Shown: in pieces, positions 1-12,066 of the stretch
Layout of the letters: each line of letters begins with the position of its first letter
Position numbering within the stretch: position 1 is the first letter of the stretch
Assembly (NCBI GenBank): GCA_030248215.1
Contig: JASANG010003684.1
Span: 209,327-273,326 of the forward strand
Origin: Enoplolaimus lenunculus
Taxonomy: Eukaryota; Nematoda; Enoplea; Enoplida; Thoracostomopsidae
Direction: 5' to 3'
DNA: 64,000 nt
Made by a program: the position numbers and the translations under genes
Notes under the pieces: model-generated
The model's database searches: none
Told to the model about the DNA's origin: nothing
Seen by the model: the letters and a program-made list of their open reading frames with translations, nothing else

Positions 1-160
1 GACTGCAGCAATAGAGTAAGCTTAAACTTTAGACTAATTTTTTGCTTAGTCTTAGCCTTAGGTTTAGGCATAAGTTCATTCTTACGATTAGGCTTAGCCT
101 TCGGTGTACGCTTATACTACTGTTACGGTCCTGTTCTATACTAGCATTTTCGGTTCAGAA
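1..160 (-). mobile_element. Partial MITE with CTTAGG-rich core
   Basis: This is a truncated copy of the family best seen at 7377-7578, 35751-35942 and 37926-38095. It has the same order of blocks: AATAGAGTAAGCTTAAACTTT, then TAGACTAATTTTTTGCTTA, then a degenerate CTTAGG-rich stretch and an ACGCTTATACTACTGTTACGG end. One end is cut by the window edge. Confidence 0.6.
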
Positions 161-2185
161 AGTTGTCACATTTTTCATGTTATTTTTAATATTAAAATTC
201 AAACGATAAGCTGCTTGATTTGAGATAACTATAAAACAATCGAGATAAAAGTTCATCGAAATCCAAATATAGATTTACACTAAGGATTGTGTTGAAAATA
301 TTAATATTTAATAATTCGCTCACCGAAATTATAATTTGTAATCTTTAAACACGTCTATTTTCGGCAAATGAACATTAAAATATTGCCGAAATATATAAAG
401 TTAATCAAAATTGGAGCTGAATTTGTCGTTTATAATTTAGCTAATCTTTTCGATCTAAATATACTGATCATGGGTGCCATCAGAGTATTGGGTTGTCGTG
501 CGCAAGTGAGGCTTTTGAACAAAATGTACAATAGCAAACAGTTTGAAGCCAGTAAGCAATTGTTTTGCTCTACATACAACGTACGTTTGTAACAAATTGC
601 TCAGTGAATCCATGAGAGGAGAGGTATGTACAGAATATGGACCTTCAGGAATTTAATAAAAAAGTGGCTTAATTGGTAGATCTCGACGCGGGTTTAGGGG
701 TACCATTTTAAGTGTTGCAACATCCCCAGGGTCAAATATGATGGCCCTTTAAAATGTTACTTTTTACGATAGCAAACATGGTTTGACGCCCAAGGATGGC
801 CCTTCGAACTTCAAGAATCCAATTTTTCAAACGTCCAAATTGACGAGTAAATAACCATTCGAGGTCATGAGAAGCTCAAATATGAAAACATTTTTGAAAT
901 CCGACAATTTCTGGTCGAACACCGGACTGGGGCGATAATGGATAAACCCTTTTATTGTATATATAGCTAAGACATTGTGATTAAGCTATTCATCTAGTAA
1001 ACGAACATAGCCAACGAGGATATTAACGAAAAACGGACACAAATTTAATGAAAAAATTTTCATTTTTGCTGTCTTTAAACTGTATTTGCCAGGTGCAAAA
1101 ATGCTGCACTTTAGACAACCAATAACAAAAATAATTAAAGTTACATACGTAACAAATCCACTTAGACTAGACTCTGTGACCCTATAATAGAAAATGGTAC
1201 ACTCAAAAGCCACACCGCGCATCACATTCTATAGTTCCTGACTATTATATATACTAAGCATATACCATAAGTAGGCTTGTTCTTGTGTCTTACATGAAGC
1301 CTATGCAGAGACTCAATGGCGCGAGAACGTAGCGAGAATATTGGAAAAGGGTCAAGCCGAGCCCGGTGTCAGAGGGATAAAGCGGTCACAGTCGCCAGCA
1401 CATTTAGAAAAATTTTGGTGCCTCAAGAAAAAGTTTTAGTTCTGATTTTTATAAGTTTGCTATTTCAACGGCATGTTTCTGATAAAATAGTTTTTGTCCC
1501 ACAAGCAGGTTCAGCTGCACCGGGTTTGGCTTGAGAGACGTAAAAAATCAACGTATGGGTTTTTAAATTACCGACTTAAAAACTTCGTGAAACCACTGGA
1601 ACAAAAATCACAAAACGATCGATGTTGGCCCTTTATTCCGCTCGGAGCTACGCCCTTATACGCATATACGTCGGTTTTGTTCTTGTGTTACACATGAATC
1701 CTACTCAAAGACCCGATGAAGATTAATTCCCTGCCAAAGCTTTTAGGAAACGACTGTGTCTGATAAATTTAACTCTCTCTCACCCCATGATGATAACTGT
1801 GATAGGTTTTCGAACACGACTTTTCACAGAGTCAAATGTGTATATTATAATAGAAATGGAACTCATTAGTAAAAGTGACTTGGTGCACGACCGCGCTCGC
1901 AGCAATAGGGGATGGCTCCAGCCCTCTTAGAAATGTTTTGCCCCACACTCGAAAGTTTAGCCCAGCTTTTCAGATTGCTATTTAAATCGCATACCCTTTC
2001 TGATAGCGTTTGGCCGGCATTGTAGCGGGTAGAGCTGTCTATAAGCCTGCGCGATACATAAACTGATATTCATACTTCACCCAATGATTATTACTCAACA
2101 GTCCTTTTTTTGCTGATATGATATGTCTTTATAGTGTCTCAGCTGTTTGTAATTTTAAGCTAAAATTACTAGTGCTCGATTGGGC
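161..2185. other. No gene recognised
   Basis: The tract is AT-rich with scattered stops in all frames. Short open stretches near 368-592 and 1316-1697 have no splice context, no recognisable domain and no coding-like composition. I see nothing I can support as a gene or RNA. Confidence 0.5.
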
Positions 2186-2353
2186 CTGTAGCCAGAAGTG
2201 TGCCAAATGGGCTCGGCTTCACCTGAAAGAATTTTAGCCCATCCCCCAGAACATTTTCAAACTTGATTGTAAGCGATCGAAAACCGATGTATGCCCCTCC
2301 AGAAAAATGATTTTGTACCCCCTAGTAAGGTAAGCTGGCTACGGGGTCCTGCT
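2186..2353 (-). repeat. Dispersed repeat, 'ctggctacgggc' family
   Basis: On the minus strand this 170-bp block aligns along its length with 54476-54620 on the plus strand. Shared blocks include GAGGGGCATACA, CAAGTTTGAAA and CTGGCTAC near the end. It has no coding capacity. Two diverged copies in one window indicate an interspersed element of unknown class. Confidence 0.5.
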
Positions 2354-4950
2354 CAATTAAAAAGGTCTGTTGTATTGTGCACCCTAGATGCGAAATTATG
2401 CAGCAGGATAATTGATTTTCGCTATGATTAAAAAATGTTTGGTATATCTATTACTGTCGAATACAAAGATATATCACTGTTCTCTATCGTTTGCAAGGTT
2501 TTGTGACTTTATATTACCCGGACAGAAAGGGAAGCATGTACCATATTTTGTGGCAAAAAACTGCGTGTCTTTAACATCGAAGTAGCAAAATCAAATTTCA
2601 CGGCTAAAAACATTATATTATAAAACCAGCGCAGTATTTTGCATAACAGCGCTTGCATGCATTTTGATTACAAATCGAATAATTTTGAAAATCTGTACGA
2701 AAAGACAGCAATTTTCATTAATATGCTATGGTAAGTTATAATTTATACGTAAATTATAAATATATTTCAAATAACTGCAAGCGAAAACTCTGTTAAAATT
2801 ACATCAAGTTTCAATAGAATAAATCAATTATACAATCTCAATGCTCTACAGTAGCGTACCGACAAATTTTGATTTGAGGGGCCGCATTCTGTCAGATCCG
2901 TGCCTATTTTCCGCCTGAAAGCAAACTTAGTATCCTTTAGCATTGTGGATGTCAAGCTATGTTGTTTCAGTATTAAATCCTTCTGTAACTTTGAAGAATT
3001 CGCGAGCGAAGCGGGCGAGAAGCTAAACATTTCAAATACTTCGTTAACAGTCTAATAACATTTCATTTATGAAGCTCGTGGTCTAAACCACCGTACCGAA
3101 CCGCCGCCCCCTGGTCTCGAGGTTATGTAGCCCAATTTTTATTACTATCTTCAGTTTTGAGCTGGTTTGGTTGTGGAATTTAACTTTTTTGTCTACCTTT
3201 GAACAGCGCCGCAAGCAAAATTTTTTCGAAAATAGATGTGTGAAAAACATCGCGAGCGAACCGAGCAAGAAACCATTCGTATATAATTTTTGTATCTAAT
3301 GCAAATTATGACGCAAGTACTGATTCCGATTGGGGGGACGCGCAGCCCTTCCGGTCCCTCTCTCAGTACACCCCTGTATCCTCGTGAGCAATTAAACAAA
3401 TTACATTTCTTATCCTTCATATTATTATTATATATATTGTAATTCTAAAATAGGAGTCGCGTTGCGTTTGTAAAACTGCCACATGGCCCCATCACACCGA
3501 GGGGAGACAACAATTAGTGAATAATTGAGATTCATTATTTTCGGTATTTGTTGGAAACAAGAAAAATACTATTCGCGTGCTTTAGCAAGGCTTTATGGTT
3601 TTTTAGAAAGCAAAAAAATTTTCATGTGACATAAAATAAAATGAAATCTTGGCTACACCATTGATTTTCACCTTTAAACTGGCTTCCGGAGATCTGTAAG
3701 CTGAAAAACGTTACTATATATAACGATATGTGTTTTTAGTGAAATGTAATAAATAAATCTCTACAAATCATTTTGGTTGCTCATAGCTACAACAATACAG
3801 CTCGCAAAAAACACACCAAATGGGCATTAGGTTTTTTTGTATTATAAGCTCTTCTGTTACGGTGGTTCCATCATATCTTCGTATAGAATTATTTGACTTT
3901 AAGTGAAACCTAATGCATATTTGCCAAATGATGCAGTGTTATTAATTTTGATGGGTACAAAATATGATAATACTGCTTTTGTTATTATTAATATTCTTTT
4001 TGCTCAGTGTATAATTCAGAAACTTAACATTGATACATGTCATTTTTAGTTATTGTACTATTATTTTGTTAACGTTTGTGTGCCTACTGACTGAGTTAAT
4101 GATGACCACGCGATTCGCTTGCATAAAATGTTATATTAAGTTTCAATATTTTTGACTATTTGAGATCGATGCCTTAATATGGCGATGAAATTAATGATAG
4201 TCAAACGAAAGCAAGCATAAATTACAAAGTATCTGCCACAGTGAGGTGTTGTTTGAAGATTACCCCTAGTTGTCTAAAATTTTCGTATTTCCGTATACAT
4301 ATGTTCCGATTGGTTCACTATACGTGTACTTTTATCTCTTATCTAAGCACCACTGAGGTACGAAGAGCTGCTGATCGTATTAAAAATACTGTTTTTACAG
4401 CGCTTGTTTAGCGTGAACAAAACTTAACTAAGGATCATTGGTGGACTGACAAATTTACACGGAATGGCTTGCTACAATGCTAAATTTATAATGCCAATGG
4501 TTCTGTGAGCACTGTGACGGATAATTAAAATGACTGGCTTAGAAAACAAGTCATAGCTCATGAACTTTTGCTTATAAAACTACAAAAACCAAAAATACAG
4601 TAGGCATTTGTCGGTTTCGAACCGTGTCCGACAGCGTGAATTTAATTGGTAAATTCACAGAACCAGAACAAATCACAATCAATTGTATTTGGTTTACGAT
4701 ACGTTCCTACCAGCAGATCTTCATCTTTTAGTTCTGCAATTTTAGCAATCAGAGAAATCTGAGGAATTGTCCAAACCATTGCACTAGTATGCAGTGCAAC
4801 TCATCTAGTCATATTGCATATGCATAGTTGCTGAACACAATTTTTAATAAATTGTTAAACATTACAAAACGAAACGTGCGTTCATAAAACAAGCGAACTA
4901 TAACCGTAGAAAAAGGACACAAAAAATGAATTACACCAAGACTGCATAAT
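2354..4950. other. No gene recognised
   Basis: AT-rich DNA with no exon-like block. Fragments such as GCGAGCGAAGCGGGCGAG at about 3002 and a near copy at about 3252 suggest decayed dispersed repeats, but I cannot define their ends. Confidence 0.45.
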
Positions 4951-5212
4951 ACAAGAGTGTGCAACTCTTTGGGTTCTGCATGGTACAAAATGTACCACCG
5001 TGTGTTGTGTTTTTAGCTGATGCCTTGTTTAGAGGGGGAGTCGCTGTCACATGCAATAACCCTAATTTGCGGAGCAATTTTTGTTGCCGGATACACAAAG
5101 TGTCTTGGTTCGCCCAGGTTGTACCCCCATCTAAATAAAGTGTGTAGGCTAAAAGGGCAACGCGAGCCGAGTACATTGTTTTCTATACAGAATGCACCCA
5201 GTTGAATACTCT
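4951..5212. mobile_element. Fold-back MITE, ACAAGAGTGTGCAACT family
   Basis: The left arm (ACAAGAGTGTGCAACT, then GGTACAAAATGTACC) and the right arm (GTACATTG, then CCCAGTTGAATACTCT) are imperfect inverted repeats. The same arms occur in the nested cluster at 38391-39030. It is non-coding and non-autonomous; the superfamily is not determined. Confidence 0.55.
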
Positions 5213-7376
5213 AGTTTAAGTATGCATCATCCATTTTTGATTACACTGAGACCTGTTTTGTAGCCATTTGCGTGTTCATAGCTTCTTAATTAAGTTATTT
5301 ACATTTAATAATGTCTAGCACCGGTGACCGCTTCTCGCATTCAAGCCTTATAAACCAGCTCAAATGTCCAGGTTTGGAAAACTGAAAACGCCAAAACACA
5401 GAAAACCACACAAGGAAACACCGCTAAAAACCGCAACTGGGTTTATTTTGAAAAAATTTAAATCAACAAAGTGCTCATATAATCGTGTACCGCATGCCGC
5501 TAAAGCCTTCAACAACAATAATAATAAATATATATGTTTAAACAATTATTTGAAAAATTATCAAAATAATTGTGCGGCTCCAAATGGGGCTCAGCAATGC
5601 CATGACACTTTAAATAAAGATAAAAAAATTGTATTAAAATTTAGCGCTAAAATTACGTTTGCCGTCTCACTCAATTTTCTCGCGCCTTCGAGTGAACCCT
5701 GTCAAAAATTCCTGGATTACGCCACTGACATAATTGTCCGTATTTATAAATGTCGTGTGTCAAGCTTAAAATGGTTGTTATGCTGCCAAATTTTAAAAGT
5801 TTGTGGCAAATGTTGCTGACCGCTAGTCACTTGTAGGCAGTGCCGCGGCTTAACTCACCGTGTTCTTCTTGGAGAGGCTTTGTTCAATCACAGGACTCAC
5901 TCCGAATGTCTCAGTAAATGTTTAACTTTGTCTAATTGCTAACCATTCCAAAACTTTCAGACCGCCTAATACATCGAATCTGTAGGCGTGTTTGGCTAAG
6001 ATAATAACGGGGTTTTCTTTTGAATAGGGCTTCTACGGACGACACACGGGCTTTGCTGACCAATAAGATGTTTCGGTAGATGACATAAAGCCGTATCTTT
6101 TATAAAATTTTACTATCCGCTACGCATTTTCACCACTGTCAACCTCTTGTTTCTCGTTTTTGTACACGTGCGTCGCAAGCTTACGTCTGACCTAAGCCCA
6201 ACCTTAAGGATTGCGTTTTACATCATGTCCATCACCGTCCGTCATCTGTGCGGCGCCGTCCGTCACCGTTAAACATCGTGCGGTATCGTACAGTGCCGCA
6301 CGGTGACGGACGGCGCCGCACGGTACCGTGCAGGTGATGGACGGTGCCGGACTGCGCCGTACGTCAACCAAAGTAAAGCGCAACCCTAATTTTTACCCTA
6401 ATGCAAGCGCAAAGTTAACATATAACAAAATGTGAAAATTTCAAAAACTGTACTGGAAGCGAATAAAAGCCCAATCTTTCCGTTTTAAAGAAATCAAAGC
6501 ATAAACTTAGATTTTTAGTATATAAAACAACAATTTGAGTCATAAATTCAATGCCTTGTGCTGTCAGAGAAATTTAGAAACAACGAAGAATTTTGATTTA
6601 TGATTGCAACTGAACAATAATGAAACCTGAAGGGTAGTTTTCGCTTGCCTCCAGGGAATAATAATTACATGCTGAAACTAATCGTTGTTTCCGCCTGCTA
6701 TTGTGCACTTTAAGTTAAAGTCTGTAAGCTAAACTGTGGTTTTCGGGTTTTTTTCTTATTCTGTAACAAACAATTAAGTAGGGCTGCCAAAATAAATTTC
6801 ATGTAGCATTTTTAGTGCAATTAATTACTAGCAAAACCATTACCAACATAGTTCTAAAAAGCATTTAAAAATTTAAATTGATAACATTTAAAAATTTATA
6901 CAAATGCCCGTTTTTGGTCGGGTTATATGTACGAATTTAAAACGTAAAGATTTACAACGCGAGGATTCTGTGAAAAACGTATTTCAGCTTTGCAACTCTG
7001 CAGCGTCTTGTTCTCCACTAGCTTTCTCGCGACTTTTTTCACTATTCTACGTCTATTAAAATTTTGTACAAAACTTAAAAGTGCAAGTAGCATCGGAGTC
7101 TTGTACATGTTTAACAAAAAAATCTAACTTCGAGGTGTCAAAATTGAAATCCTGCTCATCTTCTAAATTCAAGACAGCGATAAACGGGGTCGTATATGCG
7201 AACCCCATCTATAATGGTTGTATTGTTGGCTTGAAATTAGCTTGTTTTACTGTGAAAAACGGTTGAAAACAACCAATGATTCATGCATTTTTTAACCTGT
7301 TGAACAGATATTTTAAATATCACCAAGAACATAATTAACATCTATCGGAAGAATAATTACTGTGCTTGAGCTTCAT
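5213..7376. other. No gene recognised; one 151-codon open frame of doubtful meaning
   Basis: The longest open frame (5364-5819, plus) is lysine-, asparagine- and cysteine-rich, has an AAT run and no motif I recognise, and lies in AT-rich DNA where such lengths can arise by chance. A GC-rich hairpin at 6227-6342 is listed separately. Otherwise I see no structure. Confidence 0.4.
6227..6342. repeat. GC-rich perfect inverted repeat (hairpin)
   Basis: CGGCGCCGTCCGTCACCG at 6251-6268 is matched exactly by its reverse complement at 6301-6318, leaving a 32-nt loop. An outer pair, GTCCATCACC (6227-6236) and GGTGATGGAC (6333-6342), is also perfect. The block is an island of GC in AT-rich surroundings. 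It could fold as a cruciform or be the core of a fold-back element. No function is evident. Confidence 0.75.
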
Positions 7377-7578
7377 GGCCAATGTAAAGAACCGGGGCGG
7401 AACAGTATTATAAGTATATTCCTAAGCCTAAGCCTAAGCATTAGCCTAAGCGTAACAATGAGCATATTCCTAAGCCTAATCCTAAGCCTAAGCCAAGCTA
7501 AAAAATTTGTCTAAAACTTAAGCTTACTCTATTGTAGTCCCACAGAAAGCCGTTCCGCCCTTGACCTTTACATGGGCC
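7377..7578. mobile_element. MITE with CCTAAG-rich core (type copy)
   Basis: The ends are inverted: GGCCAATGTAAAG..CGGGGCGGAAC on the left and GTTCCGCCCTTGACCTTTACATGGGCC on the right (the latter written as two joined blocks, GTTCCGCCC and CTTTACATGGGCC). Between them lies degenerate CCTAAGCCTAAG and a conserved block ending AAGCTTACTCTATTGTAGTC. Other copies are at 35751-35942 and 37926-38095, with a related subfamily at 53557-53704 and 55809-55950. It is non-coding. Confidence 0.75.
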
Positions 7579-8136
7579 AGCTTGCTTATACACCAGTAAA
7601 ACCGATCACTAGCAATGTGTTGTGAAGCAATGACAGTCCATACTTTATTTTCAACACGGCGTTGCTTTTAATAGTACAGAACCGATTATAGTTGAAATTT
7701 TAAACGAAGCGATTGAGCTAAACAAACACGTTTCAAAAATTTTGATCATATTAAAGATTGTGGTGCACTGAGACTGGGCTATTTGTAGTTTGCAGCGGGC
7801 CATAAGGTACGGAAAATTTTGGAATGTTAACCACTCTCATCTGTAAGTCACAATGGTATTTTTTCACCAAATGGCCGTACATATTTCACAATGTTTAGTA
7901 CTAGTTCAAATTATTTTGAGTTTTCGGCACAATTTGTTATTCATACAGAATACAGTTGAAAAATAGTAATATATTTTGCAGCACGAAAAGCATACTTCGT
8001 CGACGAGTAATGTTAGATCGGCCACTGAATGGCATTTCAGATAAAAATGCAAATGCTTAATTGTAATCGTTATCAGAGCGTCCGCCAAACGCTACTGCTG
8101 CGTGTGCAATTTGCTAATACGGAAAAATAAGCTTAA

Positions 8137-8402
8137 CCCTTTCTCACATGAATATTTTCTATTTTCCCTGAGACCTACTTTTATGCTTGGATTCGAACTC
8201 CAGTGACTGGAGTGGGAGGCGTATATATACCATCACCACTCAGCAATAGGAGCTTGACGCTCGAGCCCGAGGGGGTTTTCACGTCTTGTGGTGATTAAGT
8301 ACTATGTATACGTGTTGCAATTGCTCAACACGGTGCGATATATATTATTTAATGTATATACACTGCGCTGAGTTGCCTATGAGCCACTCAATATGAGAAG
8401 GG
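8137..8402 (-). mobile_element. TTAA-type MITE with internal tRNA-like sequence, copy A
   Basis: It starts with CCCTTTCTCACAT just after TTAA (8133-8136) and ends near GAGAAGGG; the right-hand TTAA has decayed. On the minus strand it contains a tRNA-like segment with an A-box-like TGAGTGGTGATGG and the B-box-like GTTCGAATCC. A 30-bp direct repeat (GATAGTAAACTGAAATTTTTCG) separates it from copy B. Confidence 0.7.
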
Positions 8403-8463
8403 ATTATAGATAGTAAACTGAAATTTTTCGATTAAAGATAGTAAACTGAAATTTTTCGCTTAA

Positions 8464-8689
8464 CCCTTTCTCACATGAATATTTTCTATTTTCCCTGAGA
8501 CCTACTTTTATGCTTGGATTCGAACTCCAGTGACTGGAGTGGGAGGCGTATACCATCACCACTAAGCTGTAGGAGCTTGACGCTCGAGCCCGAGGTGGCT
8601 CTCACGTCTTGTGGTGATTTAGTACTGTGTACGTGTTGCAAGTGTTCAACACGGTGCGATATATATTATTTAACGTATGTGAGAAGGGG
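8464..8689 (-). mobile_element. TTAA-type MITE with internal tRNA-like sequence, copy B (at VAP stop codon)
   Basis: TTAA flanks both sides (8460-8463 and 8690-8693), and the termini CCCTTTCTCACAT / GTGAGAAGGGG are inverted. TTAA duplication plus ends beginning CCC is the signature of the piggyBac superfamily, so this is probably a non-autonomous piggyBac-like element. The interior reads on the minus strand as a tRNA-like segment (TGGTGATGG, CTCCCACTCC, GTTCGAATCC). The right TTAA overlaps the stop codon of the VAP gene. Confidence 0.75.
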
Positions 8690-11600
8690 TTAAACGTCTC
8701 TGGTATGAAAACCCATCCCAACCGCAACAAAAATTTGACTGTAAACTAAATACCCAACAAGTACAGTAAACATTAAAATGGCTGCCGCTGTTTTCAATTG
8801 ACCGTAAATCCGTGCTATTCTTGTATTCTTGGCAACTTTTACGCTTAACTGGCGTTCAAAGTTAGCAATATCGTTTCCAATTCTGTCGTGTTCAGCTGAA
8901 ATTTGAATTAAACGCTTCTTAAGCGCTTCAATTTGGCCGTCAACCGTTTTATCATCATCGGTGTTGGGCACATTTCTGAAGTTGACACTGTCTGGTTGTG
9001 TCGTTACCGTAGGACCCTCGAACCCTGTTGGTTCAGTATTGTCAGATGGTCGGGTACGTTGAACGGATATGTATTCGCGTTGAATTGGAGTTGAATCAGT
9101 CAGACTTGTCCAAATCTAAACACAACGTTTTGCAATTTAAAGAAGATTGGCAATCAATAATGAACTGTTGGCACTTTTTGATGCCGTCGAAAAAAATTTG
9201 GCCGACGAGAGGGAAAATCTCTACAAGTAGGCGCCGACTCGTCGTCGCCCCTCGTCGTTATGGCCGTGATTATACACGTGTTACATAAATATGCAAAATT
9301 GATTATGCTTCATAGCTGTTCTTAAAGTTTGCGTAGCATGTTCAGCCCAAAACATCTAGTCTTGAGTTTTTATTTAAAGGATAAACATGGATTATGCTAA
9401 GCCTTGTTAGATCAGTGTCAAGCAAACTTGCCAGCTGTCCAGCGTCACATAATTAAACCTGGAAAGTCATTTTATTTTATTTAAACATATTGGACATATA
9501 GTTGTAGCGATCACGGCGTGCTTAACGCCCCGCCATACCCTAATGGTGGAAACCCCACACCCAAAATCCACAAAATTATAAAAAAAGCATTGTTGCATCA
9601 AACTTTTAATTTAAGGGAATAATTGCTGTCTGCCTTCTCGTTCGCTTCGTTTGCGAAATTCCTTCGCTATTCTTCCGCATTGTGATTCTTTAATTAATCA
9701 GACATACAGTTTTCCTCGCGATATGTTATGACTGTCGGGACAGTTGGACAGTTGTACCAGTGACACACTTGGGATATCGGGATACATTGGACAGTTGGAA
9801 AATGGGACAGTACGGACAGCAGGTCGTCGGGACAGTTGGACACTTGGTACAGCGGGGCAATTGGGATAGCGGGACAGTTGGAACAGCGGGACAGTTGAGA
9901 CAGCGGGACAGTTGGGACAGTTGAGACAGCGGGACAGTTGGGACAGTTGGGATAGCGGAATAGCGGGACGGTTGGGACCACGGAACAGTTGGGACAGTGG
10001 GACAGTCGCGACAGTTGGGACCGCGGAACAGTTGGAACAGTGGGACAGTCGCGACAGTTGGACAGTTGAGGCAGTTGGGTTGGGATAGAGGACAGTTGGG
10101 GCAGCTGAGACAGTTTGGACAGCTATGACAGTTGGGACAGCTGGGATAGGTGGAACAGCGGGGCAGTTGGGATGGCCGGAAAGTTGCGGCAGCGGGACAT
10201 TGGGACAGTTGCAACAGCGGGACAGTTGGGATAGGTGAACAGTTAGAACAGTTAGACAATTGGGACAGCGGGACCGTTGCAAGAGAGGCGACAGTTCCGA
10301 TAGCAGGAAAGTTGCGACAGCGGGACAGTTCGGTCGTCGTGTCAATTGGGACAGCGGTACAATTGGGACAGCGGGACCATTGGGATAGCGGGACAATTGG
10401 GACAGTGGGACATTTAAGACAGCTACACAGTTGGAGCTATGACAGTCGGCACAGGCAGTTTGGACAGTTGGAATAGTAAGACAGTTGGAACAGTGGGACA
10501 GTTACAACGGTTGGAATAGTGGCGACAGCTGGAACAGCGGGACACTGGGACAGTTGTCCTACTCCGCCTCAGGGTCCCTTGAAACTGGGGTCAGGGGAGT
10601 TACAACCTCCGTCCCCCGGGAAAAGTAAAAACTGCCCCTACTACACCACATTCTCAGCATATATGGTGGTTATGGAGCTGCAGCCCCCTGCGAAAAAATA
10701 AAAATTGCCTCTACTACATCACATTCTCAGTCAGTATATATATTTGTCTGTGCATATGTAAACAGGAGTGAATATGTTTGCACTCCCGGTATATTGCTGT
10801 CGTGGGACAACGGGCGGCCTTTATCGTAACATGGACCAGCCGGGTTATGAAAGAAGTTCAGTCAGTTGCTTACATGATCACGGTCACTGATAGTTTCGTC
10901 AACTTCGACCGCTTGTACCATAAATTTATGGGTCTTATCAGGTTGTTTTAATTCGCCAGTTTGCGTGTCACCCTCACTATTCCGGACAGTAATAGCGATT
11001 TGAACAGTGTCATTTGAAGAAGGTTCAACGACGTGTCCTACTGGCAAAAATCCAGAATTAGGCTTGACTATGTACGCGTGAGGCGCTGTTGTGCGAATTT
11101 TCCAACAGATCCGATTGGTACATATGCGTTCGAGCGTAACTTTTAGCGACGAAACCTCGGTGAAATCAAGAGCCGTTGGAGTTACCTGTGAAAAGTGATA
11201 CGGTACTTTACAGAATTGTAAAATAAATATATTAAGTTTATAAACTAAAAATAATGGATATTACAAAATGTCCAATATATAGGGTCTATGCTGAGCATAC
11301 CATTAAAAGTCAGGGTGTAAACGAACAGTAAAAATGACGGAAACGGATTGTGGTCAGTAGGAACGGAAACGGAAAACAGATATTAAAGAATAAAAGTTTT
11401 AAATATGTTTTATTTTTCTGCCAACCCAATTGAGGTATGCAGATATTCACCGGTCTTTCTAAAATTTTAAAGAAAAAATCTCGGATACACCGCAAATTTT
11501 AAGATTTTGGATAAATTTCGTAATTTTTATTTCATTTTGAACAATTTCAGCAGATCTATAAAGAAAAAATTGCGAGGTATATACATGATTTACGTCGAAT

Positions 11601-11762
11601 TTTGAGCATAAAAATAACGCAATATCCGGCATTTCTATGGCGGAAACGGAAACGGATACCGATTTTTAACGAACATTCCAGTTACACCCTGTTAAAAGTG
11701 GTGTTGAACCCACTTACTCTTACGAAATTCGCTGATGCGTGTGCAATTGCTGCGTCACCCAT
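8690..11762 (-). CDS. VAP: VAMP-associated protein (VAP; MSP domain, coiled coil, tail anchor)
   Basis: Minus-strand exons are 11762-11718, 11185-10874 and 9115-8690 (15, 104 and 141 codons plus stop). All junctions are phase 0 with good sites (GTAAGT/CACAG, GTAAGC/TTTAG). VAPs are tail-anchored ER proteins that bind FFAT motifs and build membrane contact sites. The MSP domain covers about residues 16-140 and shows RTTAPHAYIVKPNSG, the core of the fold; its proline matches human VAPB Pro56. KTHKFMVQ supplies the Lys and Met that contact FFAT peptides (about residues 102 and 104). A heptad-like coiled coil spans about 175-215 and one membrane segment about 230-252, followed by a short luminal tail. 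The total of 260 residues suits the family (about 245-250). The first ATG gives a short MGDAAIAH lead, chosen because it is followed at once by a consensus donor. The 3' UTR begins directly in a MITE. Confidence 0.93.
9735..10560. repeat. Minisatellite, GGGACAGTTG/GGGACAGCG units
   Basis: About 0.8 kb of degenerate tandem units of 9-11 bp fills much of VAP intron 2. On the plus strand the units read GGGACAGTTG and GGGACAGCG. Because stops are rare in the array, long proline/cysteine-rich open frames appear on the minus strand; these are by-products, not genes. The VAP transcript would carry the C-rich strand. Confidence 0.9.
11311..11691. mobile_element. hAT-like MITE with 8-bp target duplication
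   Basis: The element begins CAGGGTGTAA and ends TTACACCCTG. It is flanked on both sides by TTAAAAGT, an exact 8-bp duplication, which together with the CAGGG start points to the hAT superfamily. It is non-coding and lies in VAP intron 1. A second copy is at 35129-35515. Confidence 0.8.
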
Positions 11763-12066
11763 AGTGTTGCTGGGCAATTGATTGTATGTAGGACTTTCAG
11801 AGACGGGTAAGATTAGCTCACTTTCATGAAATAAACTTCAATGTCATTTCAAATGTTCTACCCCTAGAATTTTAAGTTGCACTGGTTATTTTTGTAATGT
11901 ATGATGCAATTTATATTAACTGGGCGGCTAGAAAGAAGCGGGTAATATTTTGTATGTACATTTCCGTGTCAAATTTAGAAAAGTTGAGTTGTGGATATCG
12001 AATCGAAATGCATGGACAAAACATGTTCCAACCTGTCGCAGTTAAAGCATGAATCGCAAATAAACA

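Noticed and set aside
5364-5819. 151-codon open frame on the plus strand
   Set aside because: No domain, no splice context, homopolymer-like AAT run, and composition typical of AT-rich non-coding DNA. I keep it only as a mention.
9698-10476. Pro/Cys-rich and Gly/Thr/Trp-rich open frames on both strands
   Set aside because: They are translations of the GGGACAGTTG minisatellite in a VAP intron.
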